Positions 53,607 to 61,814 of a stretch of DNA of 64,000 bases are shown here, in pieces; the stretch's first letter is position 1, and every line of letters starts with the position of its first letter. The notes below the pieces were generated by a model. The model made no database searches, was not told the DNA's origin, and worked only from the letters and a program-made list of their open reading frames with translations. The stretch is from an uncultured Allomuricauda sp. Lineage in GTDB: Bacteria; Bacteroidota; Bacteroidia; Flavobacteriales; Flavobacteriaceae. The stretch is taken from positions 62,001-126,000 of the forward strand of contig NZ_CANLYK010000002.1 of assembly GCF_947495325.1 (NCBI RefSeq), in the 5' to 3' direction. A program made the position numbers and the translations under genes.

Positions 53607-55226
53607 ATGAAAAGTAATTTGATTTATTTGGCGCTATTTGTTTGGTCATTATTCATTTTGAATACCTCTTGCAGTAAAGATGACGCTCCACCACCTGAAG
53701 AAGAAGAAGAAGAGGAAATAGATGATGATAATGGGGAAGGTTCTGACCCAACTGGACAACAACCGCAATTAACCGCCGATTACCTAGCACTAAAAGCGCT
53801 TTATGATGCCAATAGCGGTAACACTTTGGGTTGGAATCTGGATGATACCACAATGCAGAGTTGGAGTGGCGTTGAACTGGAAAACGAAAGGGTTGTAAAG
53901 TTGGATGCAAAAGATAAAGCCCTTACCGTTTTGGTTCCCGAAATCGGGAATTTAGAAAAATTGACCTCTTTAGATGTGGGTATCAATTCTATTTCGCAGC
54001 TTCCCTCAGAAATAGAGAAGCTCACCGAATTGAACGTCCTTCACGTTGAAAGTAACCTTCTGACCGCACTACCCGCCGAAATAGGCCAATTGGGACAACT
54101 AATGGAGCTCTACGCACAAGCCAACAATGGCATTAAAAATCTACCCCCAGAGATAGAAGCTCTTGAACAGCTTACCATCCTAAACTTATATGGTAATTCT
54201 TTGGACATCTTACCGGTTGAAATTGGAAACCTAAAAGCATTGCAACTCTTGTCGCTTTATAGCAACCAACTTGTTGAAATACCAGCAGAAATTGGGAATC
54301 TTACCGAGTTGACTGTTCTTAATTTAAATGACAATCAATTGAGTTCACTGCCCAAAGAGCTTGGCGACCTCAACCTCCTAAATGCCATGAATCTGAAGAA
54401 TAATGACTTGACCCTAATCCCGCAAGAAATATGCAATCTTGAAGAAGACGGTACAACAACAATTATTAAGGATAATAGAGTGCGTTGCGATTTGGCAACG
54501 TATCATTATGAAGCTTTGGTTGTGCTATACAATGCCAACCCCAATAGCTATCTAAATTGGGATTTGAACGATACTAGCATGCAAAATTGGGTAGGCGTTA
54601 CCTTACATCCAAATGGCGCAGTTTCCGAATTAAATTTAGATACTTCATTTGTAGGTATCCTTCCTCCCGAAATAGGGAATCTTAAAGGACTAACGTTTCT
54701 AGATTTGTCCCAATGTGGCATTGTTGCTCTTCCTCCAGAATTGGGCAAATTAACCAGTCTTCAAGAACTTAATCTATTCTTTAATAATCTTACTTCACTA
54801 CCACCAGAAATAGGAAAACTTTCGAATTTGGAAGTACTCGATATTTCTTTCAATAGTCTTGATACAATTCCAACGGAAATAGGAGCGTTGACAAATCTTG
54901 TGGTTTTAGTTGCTGAGGCCAATGAACTTATAAAAATACCAGATGAATTTGGTAACATGGGAAGTCTTAAAGAACTCAATATCGGATTCAATAATCTAAA
55001 TGCTATCCCAAGTACTATCGGCAGTCTTAAAGCACTCAAAAGTGTGGTCTGTTCAGACAACAAAATTACAACTATACCCAAAGAACTTTCTGAATTACCC
55101 GAATTGATAAGCGCTGATTTTGGAAACAACCCAACAAGTACCCTGTCACCTTCAATATGCGATTTGTATAGTCAAGGTATATTAAGAATAGATGCGGATC
55201 AGGTAATCGCCAGTGGATGCCCATAA
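53607..55226 (+). CDS. Leucine-rich-repeat lipoprotein, two LRR modules
   Basis: 539 residues. The lipoprotein signal is FILNTSC (Cys 22), followed by an acidic Pro/Glu/Asp spacer. Two modules like those of the 896-residue protein start near residues 59 and 301 (YLALKALYDANSGNTLGW; YEALVVLYNANPNSYLNW). Each carries a W-x-G-V cap and 7-9 LRRs ending in Cys-containing caps (EICNLEEDG ... RC; SICDLYSQG ... GC). The protein is a paralogue of that product and is likely at the cell surface. It is followed 16 bp later by the esterase gene. Confidence 0.85.
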   Translation: MKSNLIYLALFVWSLFILNTSCSKDDAPPPEEEEEEEIDDDNGEGSDPTGQQPQLTADYLALKALYDANSGNTLGWNLDDTTMQSWSGVELENERVVKLDAKDKALTVLVPEIGNLEKLTSLDVGINSISQLPSEIEKLTELNVLHVESNLLTALPAEIGQLGQLMELYAQANNGIKNLPPEIEALEQLTILNLYGNSLDILPVEIGNLKALQLLSLYSNQLVEIPAEIGNLTELTVLNLNDNQLSSLPKELGDLNLLNAMNLKNNDLTLIPQEICNLEEDGTTTIIKDNRVRCDLATYHYEALVVLYNANPNSYLNWDLNDTSMQNWVGVTLHPNGAVSELNLDTSFVGILPPEIGNLKGLTFLDLSQCGIVALPPELGKLTSLQELNLFFNNLTSLPPEIGKLSNLEVLDISFNSLDTIPTEIGALTNLVVLVAEANELIKIPDEFGNMGSLKELNIGFNNLNAIPSTIGSLKALKSVVCSDNKITTIPKELSELPELISADFGNNPTSTLSPSICDLYSQGILRIDADQVIASGCP

Positions 55227-55242
55227 TATGGACCCGAATCAA

Positions 55243-56208
55243 ATGAAAAAGGATTTCAGCTACGTATTGCTCTCGTTTCTGGCTTTGTTCTGTGCTTCCT
55301 GTAATGATGTTGATCATGATATAGCATCAGGGGAAAATCAAAATACAGCTAATGCCATTACCAAAACTGTGGTTACCCTAAATAATGGCGATCAGCGAGA
55401 ATATATCGTCTATATCCCTTCCACATATGATGAAACTAATGAGTCCCCTTTACTGTTTCAACTACACGGAAGTAGTGGAGACGGCGAAAAATATTATACT
55501 ATTTCTGGTTGGAACGAATTGGCCGAAATACACAATCTAATTGTTGTTTATCCTACTTCGTATGTCTATGACCTTAAATTGAATGGCTGTGGAAATGATT
55601 TAGTGACAAAATGGAACAATTACAACTTACCAAAAGAGGTTTGCCCCAGTGAAGTACTGCGGGATGACACTTCTTTTTTCAATCAAATAATAGATGAGTT
55701 GGTCGATGAGTACAGTATTGATACCTCTAGAATTTATATGGCGGGTTTTTCAAATGGTTCTGGTATGACATCACGCCTTGCCGTAGAACTATCCGATAGA
55801 ATAGCCGCAATAGGTGGTTTGGCCGGTTTTTTTCCTGAAGATACCATCTATGTACCACAACGAATTTTACCCGTACATATAATGCTGGGCACAACGGATG
55901 AAAAAATTGCTTCCAAGACTATTTTTAATGATACGATTCCAATGAATTTTCAACAGCTATTCTTAGACCCAACCTTAAGAGACATTACACAAACCTATGT
56001 CAAAACTTTTGACTTGAATCCCAATTACACGGTAACAGATTCTACCGGATATACCTTAACAGCAACTTTTCAAGGCAATTCAGGAAGTCCTGATCATTTG
56101 ATGAAGTTTACACTTTGGAAAGACTTGGGGCATTTTTTCCCTAATCCAGATGACCGACCAGGTGCCGCCGACGTATTGTGGGAGTTTTTTGAATTTTATG
56201 ATAATTAA
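55243..56208 (+). CDS. PHB-depolymerase/LpqC-type secreted esterase (lipoprotein)
   Basis: 321 residues from ATG 55243; ATG 55228 would add five residues before the signal. The lipoprotein signal is FLALFCASC (Cys ~17). The alpha/beta-hydrolase core is of the polyhydroxybutyrate-depolymerase/feruloyl-esterase subgroup (ESPLLFQLHGSSGDGEKYYT), with nucleophile Ser in IYMAGFSNGSGMTSRLA (G-x-S-x-G), a PVHIMLGTTDE strand (Asp) and catalytic His in WKDLGHFFPNP. It likely hydrolyses polyester or carbohydrate esters outside the cell. It is the last gene before the zinc island. Confidence 0.82.
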   Translation: MKKDFSYVLLSFLALFCASCNDVDHDIASGENQNTANAITKTVVTLNNGDQREYIVYIPSTYDETNESPLLFQLHGSSGDGEKYYTISGWNELAEIHNLIVVYPTSYVYDLKLNGCGNDLVTKWNNYNLPKEVCPSEVLRDDTSFFNQIIDELVDEYSIDTSRIYMAGFSNGSGMTSRLAVELSDRIAAIGGLAGFFPEDTIYVPQRILPVHIMLGTTDEKIASKTIFNDTIPMNFQQLFLDPTLRDITQTYVKTFDLNPNYTVTDSTGYTLTATFQGNSGSPDHLMKFTLWKDLGHFFPNPDDRPGAADVLWEFFEFYDN

Positions 56209-56241
56209 GAATAAACAAGAAGTAGTTGCTAGAAAAAGAAT

Positions 56242-56295
56242 TGGCCTTGTGAAAAATGAGGTTCTCTTTGAATATTGGCAAACTGTACCATTTCC
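56242..56295 (-). repeat. 54-bp direct repeat, left copy (integrase-gene fragment)
   Basis: This copy equals 61928-61981 over 54 bp with one mismatch and sharp boundaries. Read on the minus strand it encodes KWYSLPIFKENLIFHKA, the stretch just before box II of a tyrosine recombinase. It lies 33 bp after the esterase stop and marks the left edge of the zinc island. Confidence 0.85.
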
Positions 56296-56339
56296 AGAAT
56301 GTATATTCCATAAGTAATTGGAAACCATTACTACTGCTT

Positions 56340-56750
56340 TTATTTATCAGCGCAGCAGTTATCATCTTCACAGCGACAATAACGGCGATTGTAAAAATGA
56401 AGCAAAATCAAGCCCAAGGTTGGAAGATAAATGACTTCCTCTGCCAGATGGGCAATCTCCAATTTCTCGTTAATAACAATCATGGCCAATAACATCCAAA
56501 GAACCCAAAAAGTATATTTTATTCTTGGCTTGGAAGTGTTTTTGGTCGACCAGTACACGGCAAAGAAGGCAATGGCTAAAAACAGTATGTCCAAAGTTCC
56601 CCACCACCAAGGATGCAGTGTTTCCCCTATAGCAAGTCCAGCTTGCGCTACAAAAAAGAATGGCGTCGCCAAGCAGTGTACAAAACATAAGGTGCTCGCA
56701 AGTGCTCCAATGATGTCGGACTTATATCTAAGATTTACCAGATTGGTCAT
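56340..56750 (-). CDS. MerC-domain membrane protein (zinc-island, divergent gene)
   Basis: A 136-residue inner-membrane protein with four hydrophobic segments. The first carries ALASTLCFVHCLATPFFFV (Cys-x3-His-Cys, the MerC-type metal-transfer motif), and the end is Cys-rich (YCRCEDDNCCADK). MerC proteins move Hg or other soft metals across the membrane; next to a Zur-type regulator, zinc is the better guess. The gene diverges from the zinc operon. Its promoter (-33 TTG at 56840-56838, 17-bp spacer, -7 TACTTTTG at 56820-56813) has the palindromic operator across its -33 element. Confidence 0.82.
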   Translation of the reverse strand: MTNLVNLRYKSDIIGALASTLCFVHCLATPFFFVAQAGLAIGETLHPWWWGTLDILFLAIAFFAVYWSTKNTSKPRIKYTFWVLWMLLAMIVINEKLEIAHLAEEVIYLPTLGLILLHFYNRRYCRCEDDNCCADK

Positions 56751-56830
56751 GAACTGAGTAATTAATGCTTTTAATAATTAAAGAACCACAAGCCTATTTT
56801 CAAATGGGGAGACAAAAGTATTCAATTTTT

Positions 56831-56855
56831 TCAAATGCAACTAGGTTGCATTTGA
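56831..56855. promoter_or_regulatory. Zur-type operator shared by divergent promoters
   Basis: TCAAATGCAAC-N3-GTTGCATTTGA is a perfect 11-bp inverted repeat. Its CAA/TTG core supplies the -33 element of the MerC promoter (minus strand) and lies one turn from the -33 region of the operon promoter (-7 TATTTTTG at 56865-56872). With a Zur-like gene in the operon, binding by Zur is the natural reading (inference). Confidence 0.75.
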
Positions 56856-56864
56856 ATTTCTCTT

Positions 56865-56872
56865 TATTTTTG
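56865..56872 (+). promoter_or_regulatory. -7 promoter element of the zinc operon
   Basis: TATTTTTG fits TAnnTTTG exactly and is 13 bp before the ATG of the ABC ATPase gene. The TTG at 56846-56848 in the operator would be the -33 partner with a 16-bp spacer. Confidence 0.55.
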
Positions 56873-56885
56873 TAAAAAAGTTCAG

Positions 56886-57512
56886 ATGGTCGAGACATTG
56901 AACCTTTCTTACACCTATGACAATAGTGAAGCTCTGGTTTTTCCGGATATTTCGCTGATTCCTGGCGAACACATGCTTGTCATTGGTCCATCGGGAGTAG
57001 GTAAGACCACGCTATTATATCTGATGGCTGGATTGTTGCCTACGCTAAAAGGTACCATTGCCATTGACGGAACGGAGTTAAATACGTTATCACGAAAAGA
57101 GATCGATAAATTCAGGGGAGAACATATCGGCCTCATCTTTCAACAATATCATTTTATCAAATCGTTGAACGTTTCCGATAATCTTCGCCTAAGGCAAAGC
57201 TTTCCCAAAAACACCAATGATACTAAAAGAAGGTATGAACTTGCTGAAAGGTTGGGGCTTACCCAACATCTTGAGAAGAAAGTCAACGCATTGAGCCATG
57301 GACAACAACAACGGCTGGGTATTGCCCTGGGCCTGATCCATAAACCAAAAATCATTTTTGCTGATGAACCCACTTCCAATTTGGATGATTCTAACTGTAC
57401 AAAGGTGATCGACCTGCTCAAAGAAGAAGCCAAAATATGTAAAAGCAGTCTGTTGATCATTACACATGACCAACGGGTAAAATCCCATTTCAAAAATCAA
57501 GTAGTACTATGA
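56886..57512 (+). CDS. ABC transporter ATP-binding protein (LolD/MacB-type, zinc operon)
   Basis: A 208-residue ATPase. Walker A is GPSGVGKTTLL (about residues 34-44), the Q-loop IGLIFQQYHF, the signature LSHGQQQR and Walker B IIFADEPTSNLD, with a switch His (ITHDQR). Length and sequence fit the LolD/MacB group that drives FtsX-type permeases. It energises the permease encoded next (4-bp ATGA overlap). As first gene behind the Zur-type operator, it is likely part of a zinc uptake or mobilisation system. Confidence 0.9.
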   Translation: MVETLNLSYTYDNSEALVFPDISLIPGEHMLVIGPSGVGKTTLLYLMAGLLPTLKGTIAIDGTELNTLSRKEIDKFRGEHIGLIFQQYHFIKSLNVSDNLRLRQSFPKNTNDTKRRYELAERLGLTQHLEKKVNALSHGQQQRLGIALGLIHKPKIIFADEPTSNLDDSNCTKVIDLLKEEAKICKSSLLIITHDQRVKSHFKNQVVL

Positions 57513-58759
57513 AACTGGGCTATCTCGCTTTTAGAAACATGGTTTCAAAACCACTTAACTTATTATTGAGCTTATTGTTGCTGTTGTTAAGCGTGTCGTT
57601 GGTCACCTTTGTTCTGCAATTGAGTCAACAGCTGAACGGTCAATTGAGCAAGAACATCGCCCCTTTTGACATGGTTATAGGCGCCAAAGGAAGTCCCTTA
57701 CAGCTCGTTTTGTCGGCTGTGCTTCATATTGATGCACCAACCGGAAATATCAAGTTGAAAGAAGTGGCCGCATTACAAAAGCATCCTTTTGTGCAAATCG
57801 CCATTCCGGTTTCTTATGGAGACAACTACAAAGGTTTTCGGATTTTGGGGACTGAATACGGGTATCTTGATCATTATGATGCCGAATTGTCGGAAGGAAC
57901 ACACTATGAGCAGCCCTTTGAAGTGGTTGCAGGAAGCAACGTTGCCCAGCGATTGGACCTACAAGTGGGAGACAGTTTCATCAGCTCGCATGGACTGGCC
58001 GCAACCAATGGTGAAACGCACGACGAACATCCTTTTATCGTAAAAGGCATCTTGAAACCCACGGGGGCTGTTGTTGACCAGCTGTTGATCACCAATCTCG
58101 AAAGCATCTGGAAAGCCCATGATCATGGCGAAGAAGACAGTCACGATATCACTAATCCCCATGAAGAAGAAGATAAACATCATGACGAAACTTTGAATAG
58201 TGAGCATGATACCAAAAAAGAAATCACAGCATTGTTGGTAAAGTTTAAGAGTCCTTTGGGCATGGTACAACTTCCAAGGTTTATTAATGAGAATACTTCT
58301 ATGCAAGCGGCCCTACCTGGTTTTGAGATACAGCGACTTTTGGGACTTTTGGGTTCAGGTGTGCAGACCATAAACGGCATTGCCCTAGCCATTCTTTTGG
58401 TATCTGCCCTCAGTATTTTTATCAGTCTTTTAAAGACCATCAGGGAAAGAAAACAGGAGTTGGCTTTATTGAGAACCTATGGTCTTAGTACCGGACAACT
58501 TCTCAGGTTGGCTCTTTTGGAGGGACTTTTTCTGGCTTTTATTGGTTTTGTATTGGGATGGTTTTTGGGCCGTTTAGGCATATGGGGTGTTTCCCTGTAC
58601 CTACAAGCCTCATATGGATACGCATTGAAGCTAAAAGCCCCAGAACTAGTTGAACTATTTCTCTTGGGCCTTATACTGGCATTGGCCACCTTAGCCACAC
58701 TGTTGGCGTCCCGCTCAATTTTTAGACTAAATGTTGCTAAAACCTTATCGGATGGATAA
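57509..58759 (+). CDS. FtsX-type ABC permease with His-rich loop (zinc operon)
   Basis: A 416-residue permease of the MacB/LolCE/FtsX fold. Helix 1 is at ~16-37, a large extracytoplasmic domain at ~40-280 and three helices lie between ~285 and ~405 (ISLLKTIRERKQELALLRTY is the coupling region). The extracytoplasmic domain carries a His/Asp/Glu-rich loop at about residues 203-235 (KAHDHGEEDSHDITNPHEEE, DKHHDETLNSEHD), as often seen in zinc transport proteins. It works with the ATPase encoded just before and overlaps the next gene by 8 bp. Confidence 0.88.
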   Translation: MKLGYLAFRNMVSKPLNLLLSLLLLLLSVSLVTFVLQLSQQLNGQLSKNIAPFDMVIGAKGSPLQLVLSAVLHIDAPTGNIKLKEVAALQKHPFVQIAIPVSYGDNYKGFRILGTEYGYLDHYDAELSEGTHYEQPFEVVAGSNVAQRLDLQVGDSFISSHGLAATNGETHDEHPFIVKGILKPTGAVVDQLLITNLESIWKAHDHGEEDSHDITNPHEEEDKHHDETLNSEHDTKKEITALLVKFKSPLGMVQLPRFINENTSMQAALPGFEIQRLLGLLGSGVQTINGIALAILLVSALSIFISLLKTIRERKQELALLRTYGLSTGQLLRLALLEGLFLAFIGFVLGWFLGRLGIWGVSLYLQASYGYALKLKAPELVELFLLGLILALATLATLLASRSIFRLNVAKTLSDG

Positions 58760-59192
58760 ATCATTTTTAATCGTTTTATTCGTAACTTTTGTATGCACTT
58801 TTACGATGGCACAAGAACAATTGACCTGGGGAGATTTCGCCGATGTCGATTTTGCGCCAGTATACAATGAAGAGTATGGTGTCAGTTTTTTGATGCCTAC
58901 CTTTGGTAAAAAAATCAGGTTGTTCAGAGGCAAACAAGTTAATATCAAAGGATATTTTCTGGATATCTCAGGAAGCGGTGAAGTGTTCCTGGTTTCCCAA
59001 AACCCCATGACATCTTGTTTTTTCTGCGGGGCGGCTGGGCCAGAGACCATTATCGAAGTCAATTTCAAGGAGCACCCTCCTTTCCGTACCGACCAAGTTG
59101 TAACGGTCACCGGAGTGCTGGAATTGAATAGAAATAATGTGGACCATTGTAATTATATTTTAAAGGAGGCCACAGGTGAACTGGTCAATTAA
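58752..59192 (+). CDS. DUF3299-like secreted protein 1 (CFFCG motif)
   Basis: 146 residues from ATG 58752, overlapping the permease stop. A Sec signal peptide (FVTFVCTFTMAQ, cleavage ~20) is followed by an OB-like small domain with LTWGDFADVDFAPVYNEEYG, KQVNIKGYFLDISGSGEVF and a SQNPMTSCFFCGAAGPETII segment. The Cys-x2-Cys in a CFFCG motif likely binds metal or forms a redox pair. Similar proteins (DUF3299) accompany FtsX-type zinc transporters such as ZrgABCDE of Vibrio cholerae, so this is probably a periplasmic partner. Confidence 0.72.
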   Translation: MDKSFLIVLFVTFVCTFTMAQEQLTWGDFADVDFAPVYNEEYGVSFLMPTFGKKIRLFRGKQVNIKGYFLDISGSGEVFLVSQNPMTSCFFCGAAGPETIIEVNFKEHPPFRTDQVVTVTGVLELNRNNVDHCNYILKEATGELVN

Positions 59193-59196
59193 GAAT

Positions 59197-59634
59197 ATGC
59201 GATTTTATCTGATGATACTTTTGTTTTGTATGGGAGCCAATGCCCACGCACAGGTCATTTTAGATTGGTCAGACCTCACTGGGGGCATTTCATTTCAAGC
59301 CCTCTCTTTAGAAAACCCTTTTCCTGGATTTAATGAAGCAACATTTTCCGAAAAGTTGTCGGTATTAGAAGGCAAAAAGGTTATACTAACTGGTTTTTTT
59401 TTGGTTTTGGATGGTAAACAATCAATGTATATGCTTTCTAAAAATCCGATGGCTTCCTGTTTTTTCTGCGGTAATGGTGGACCTGAAACGGTCGTAGGTC
59501 TACAGTTTAAAGAAAAGCCTTCCTTCACCATGGATAATCTGCTATCCGTACAAGGTATCCTTCGTTTGAACCGTGACAATCCAAACCTTTATTATTATCG
59601 ACTTGAAAAGGCCGATGCCCTACGTCTTGAATAA
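59197..59634 (+). CDS. DUF3299-like secreted protein 2 (CFFCG motif)
   Basis: 145 residues from ATG 59197, after a signal peptide (FYLMILLFCMGANAHAQ). It is a paralogue of the protein encoded just upstream, with VILDWSDLTGGISFQALSLE, KKVILTGFFLVLDGKQSMYM and SKNPMASCFFCGNGGPETVV. The same CFFCG motif and GPET segment are kept, so the two probably pair or bind metal together. It lies 4 bp after the first copy and 10 bp before the zur gene. Confidence 0.72.
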   Translation: MRFYLMILLFCMGANAHAQVILDWSDLTGGISFQALSLENPFPGFNEATFSEKLSVLEGKKVILTGFFLVLDGKQSMYMLSKNPMASCFFCGNGGPETVVGLQFKEKPSFTMDNLLSVQGILRLNRDNPNLYYYRLEKADALRLE

Positions 59635-59644
59635 AAAAACTGGA

Positions 59645-60049
59645 ATGGACTATAAACAAACCGAACGACTGTTACAACGAAAGGGACTAAAGAAGACAAA
59701 GTTGCGCCATGCATTGATACGGTATTTTATCAAAACCCAACATGCACAGTCATATGCCGATATCAAGCTGGCACTAACGGAAGCAACCGATAAATCAACC
59801 CTATACCGAAACTTGACCGCTTTTGAGCAGGCTGGGCTAATACACAGTATCAACGACCATTCAGGTGTCACCAAATATGCATTTGGCGAAGCTCCGATAC
59901 AAGGCAACGAACACGCCCATTTCGTATGTGAATGTTGTGAAACGGTATATTGTATGGATGGATTGGCACCACTACAGTTAGATGTCCCAAAAGGATTCAA
60001 GGCGAACAAGGTACAGACCATAATTCGTGGAACCTGTGCTGATTGTTGA
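59645..60049 (+). CDS. zur: Fur-family regulator, Zur-like
   Basis: 134 residues from ATG 59645. The winged helix is KGLKKTKLRHALIRYFIKTQ followed by ATDKSTLYRNLTAFEQAGLI. The metal-sensing part has EHAHFVCECCETVYCMDGL and a C-terminal RGTCADC: two Cys-x2-Cys motifs for the structural zinc, and His/Asp/Glu sensor ligands typical of Fur/Zur. It is probably the zinc sensor that binds the palindrome upstream of the operon. It sits 16 bp before phoX in the same transcript. Confidence 0.82.
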   Translation: MDYKQTERLLQRKGLKKTKLRHALIRYFIKTQHAQSYADIKLALTEATDKSTLYRNLTAFEQAGLIHSINDHSGVTKYAFGEAPIQGNEHAHFVCECCETVYCMDGLAPLQLDVPKGFKANKVQTIIRGTCADC

Positions 60050-60065
60050 AAATGAAAATTAAACC

Positions 60066-61748
60066 ATGGAATACAATAGAAGAAAATTTATCAGCTTTTT
60101 AGGAAAGGCTAGCTTGAGTACTGCAGTATTACCTCCTTTTTTGATAGGTTGTGGTAATACATCCACTCCAACAGCAAAAACCTTGAAAATGGACAGTCAA
60201 ATTTTGGATAGGTTAAAAAAATTGCCCCTCAATGGGCTTTCACCATCCAATAAAGACGATTTGTTGTTAGCCATGGGGTTGGATTATCATGTCATCATTC
60301 GTTGGGGCGATGAAATCAGTAAGAATGACCGTTTTGGTTTCAATAATGATTTTACTTGTTTTATCCCGTTTGACGATGATGATCCCACGGATGGATTGCT
60401 TTGGGTCAATCATGAGTATGTGAATCCTCTCTTCGTTTCCGGGTTCGACTACAAAAAATACCAAAACCATGGGGAGCATAGAACGAAAGAACAGGTAGAC
60501 AAAGAAATGTACAATGTTGGCGGAAGTATTGTTCGCATAAAAGAAAAAGATGGAAAATGGGAGGTCGTAAAGAACGACCCCCACAACCGGCGAATCACTG
60601 CGAAAACCCCAATGGAACTTAACTGGGATTATCCTATTAAAGGGGTATCCACCGTTATTGGAACCCACAGTAACTGTTCGGGTGGCATCACCCCTTGGAA
60701 GACCTTTCTGACCTGCGAAGAGAATTACGACAGTTTTTTTGGAGAAACTATTTATGACCAAGACGGACGACCTGCGCACCGAGATAGTTCGGAGGGCTGG
60801 GAAAGATTTTACCCTTATCCCCCGGAGCACTATGGCTGGGTGGTCGAAGTAGACCCAAAGGACGGTTCCGCCCAAAAGCATGTGGCCATTGGTCGTTATG
60901 CCCATGAATGTTGTACACTTTATGAACTGCCCGATAAACGTATAGTGGCCTATTCAGGTGATGACAAGAACAATGAGCATTTGTATAAATTTATCTCGTC
61001 CGAGCCAGGGTCGTTAAAAGAGGGAACGCTTTATGTTGCCGATACGGTGAACGGCAAATGGTTGCCGCTCGACTGGCAAACCCAGCCAGCTTTGAAAGAT
61101 AGGTTTAAAGACCAGACCGAAGTTTTGGTACGTACGAGGGAAGCAGCCAAAATATTGGGAGCCACGCCACTGAACCGCCCTGAGGATATTGAAATTGACC
61201 CCATTACGGGTAGTGTTTTTGTATCGCTCACCAATAATTATGATAAAAATGACTTTCACGGGTCTATACTGAAAATAGAGGAAACCGATGGCAAGTATGA
61301 TGCTTTGACCTTTAACGCTTCAACTTTTATGGCGGGTGGAGAAGAAAATGGATTTTCATGCCCCGATAACTTGGCCTTTGATATGGCCGGTAATCTGTGG
61401 TTTACCTCTGATATGTCTGGCAGCAAAATGAATAAGGAAGACGGACCTTACATGGCTTTCAAGAACAATAGTCTTTTTGTGGTTCCACGCCATGGAAAAG
61501 ACCAAGGCAAAATTATTCGCTTGGCTTCGGCCCCTAACGATGCCGAGCTCACAGGCCCATGGTTTTCACCCGATGGAAAAACGTTGTTTCTAAGTGTACA
61601 ACACCCTGGTGAGCAAACGACCGATCTCAATGACCCAACTAGCAAATGGCCCTTTGATAAAGATGGTATCCCTAAACCATCCGTCGTGGGCATCACAGGT
61701 AACCTTATTGAAAAGATGAACAAATTACATATTCTGGAAAGGGCCTAA
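60066..61748 (+). CDS. phoX: PhoX-family alkaline phosphatase (DUF839)
   Basis: A 560-residue exported enzyme. A twin-arginine signal (NRRKFISFLGKA) is followed by a lipobox-like LIGC (Cys ~29). PhoX signatures are WVNHEYVNPLF, GTHSNCSGGITPWKTFLTCE, GRYAHECCTLYEL, YSGDDKNNEHLYKF, RPEDIEIDPITGSVFVSLTN and LSVQHPGEQT. PhoX enzymes use Ca and Fe rather than Zn, and free phosphate from organic esters outside the membrane. Its placement as last gene of the Zur-type operon is notable. A convincing separate promoter is not seen in the 16-bp gap. Confidence 0.88.
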   Translation: MEYNRRKFISFLGKASLSTAVLPPFLIGCGNTSTPTAKTLKMDSQILDRLKKLPLNGLSPSNKDDLLLAMGLDYHVIIRWGDEISKNDRFGFNNDFTCFIPFDDDDPTDGLLWVNHEYVNPLFVSGFDYKKYQNHGEHRTKEQVDKEMYNVGGSIVRIKEKDGKWEVVKNDPHNRRITAKTPMELNWDYPIKGVSTVIGTHSNCSGGITPWKTFLTCEENYDSFFGETIYDQDGRPAHRDSSEGWERFYPYPPEHYGWVVEVDPKDGSAQKHVAIGRYAHECCTLYELPDKRIVAYSGDDKNNEHLYKFISSEPGSLKEGTLYVADTVNGKWLPLDWQTQPALKDRFKDQTEVLVRTREAAKILGATPLNRPEDIEIDPITGSVFVSLTNNYDKNDFHGSILKIEETDGKYDALTFNASTFMAGGEENGFSCPDNLAFDMAGNLWFTSDMSGSKMNKEDGPYMAFKNNSLFVVPRHGKDQGKIIRLASAPNDAELTGPWFSPDGKTLFLSVQHPGEQTTDLNDPTSKWPFDKDGIPKPSVVGITGNLIEKMNKLHILERA

Positions 61749-61814
61749 CTCAGTTTAGCAACTGGCTACAGAATACGATTAGGTTTCATAAAATGAACGA
61801 TTTTTAGGGTTTTT

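Noticed and set aside
47870-55226. Repetitive DNA of the LRR genes as a possible CRISPR or tandem-repeat array
   Set aside because: Repeats are degenerate, coding and phased at protein level; no identical repeats with unique spacers.
60267-60905. Long open frame antisense to phoX (212 codons)
   Set aside because: phoX shows all family motifs and the antisense product is low-complexity and unlike known proteins; a shadow frame.
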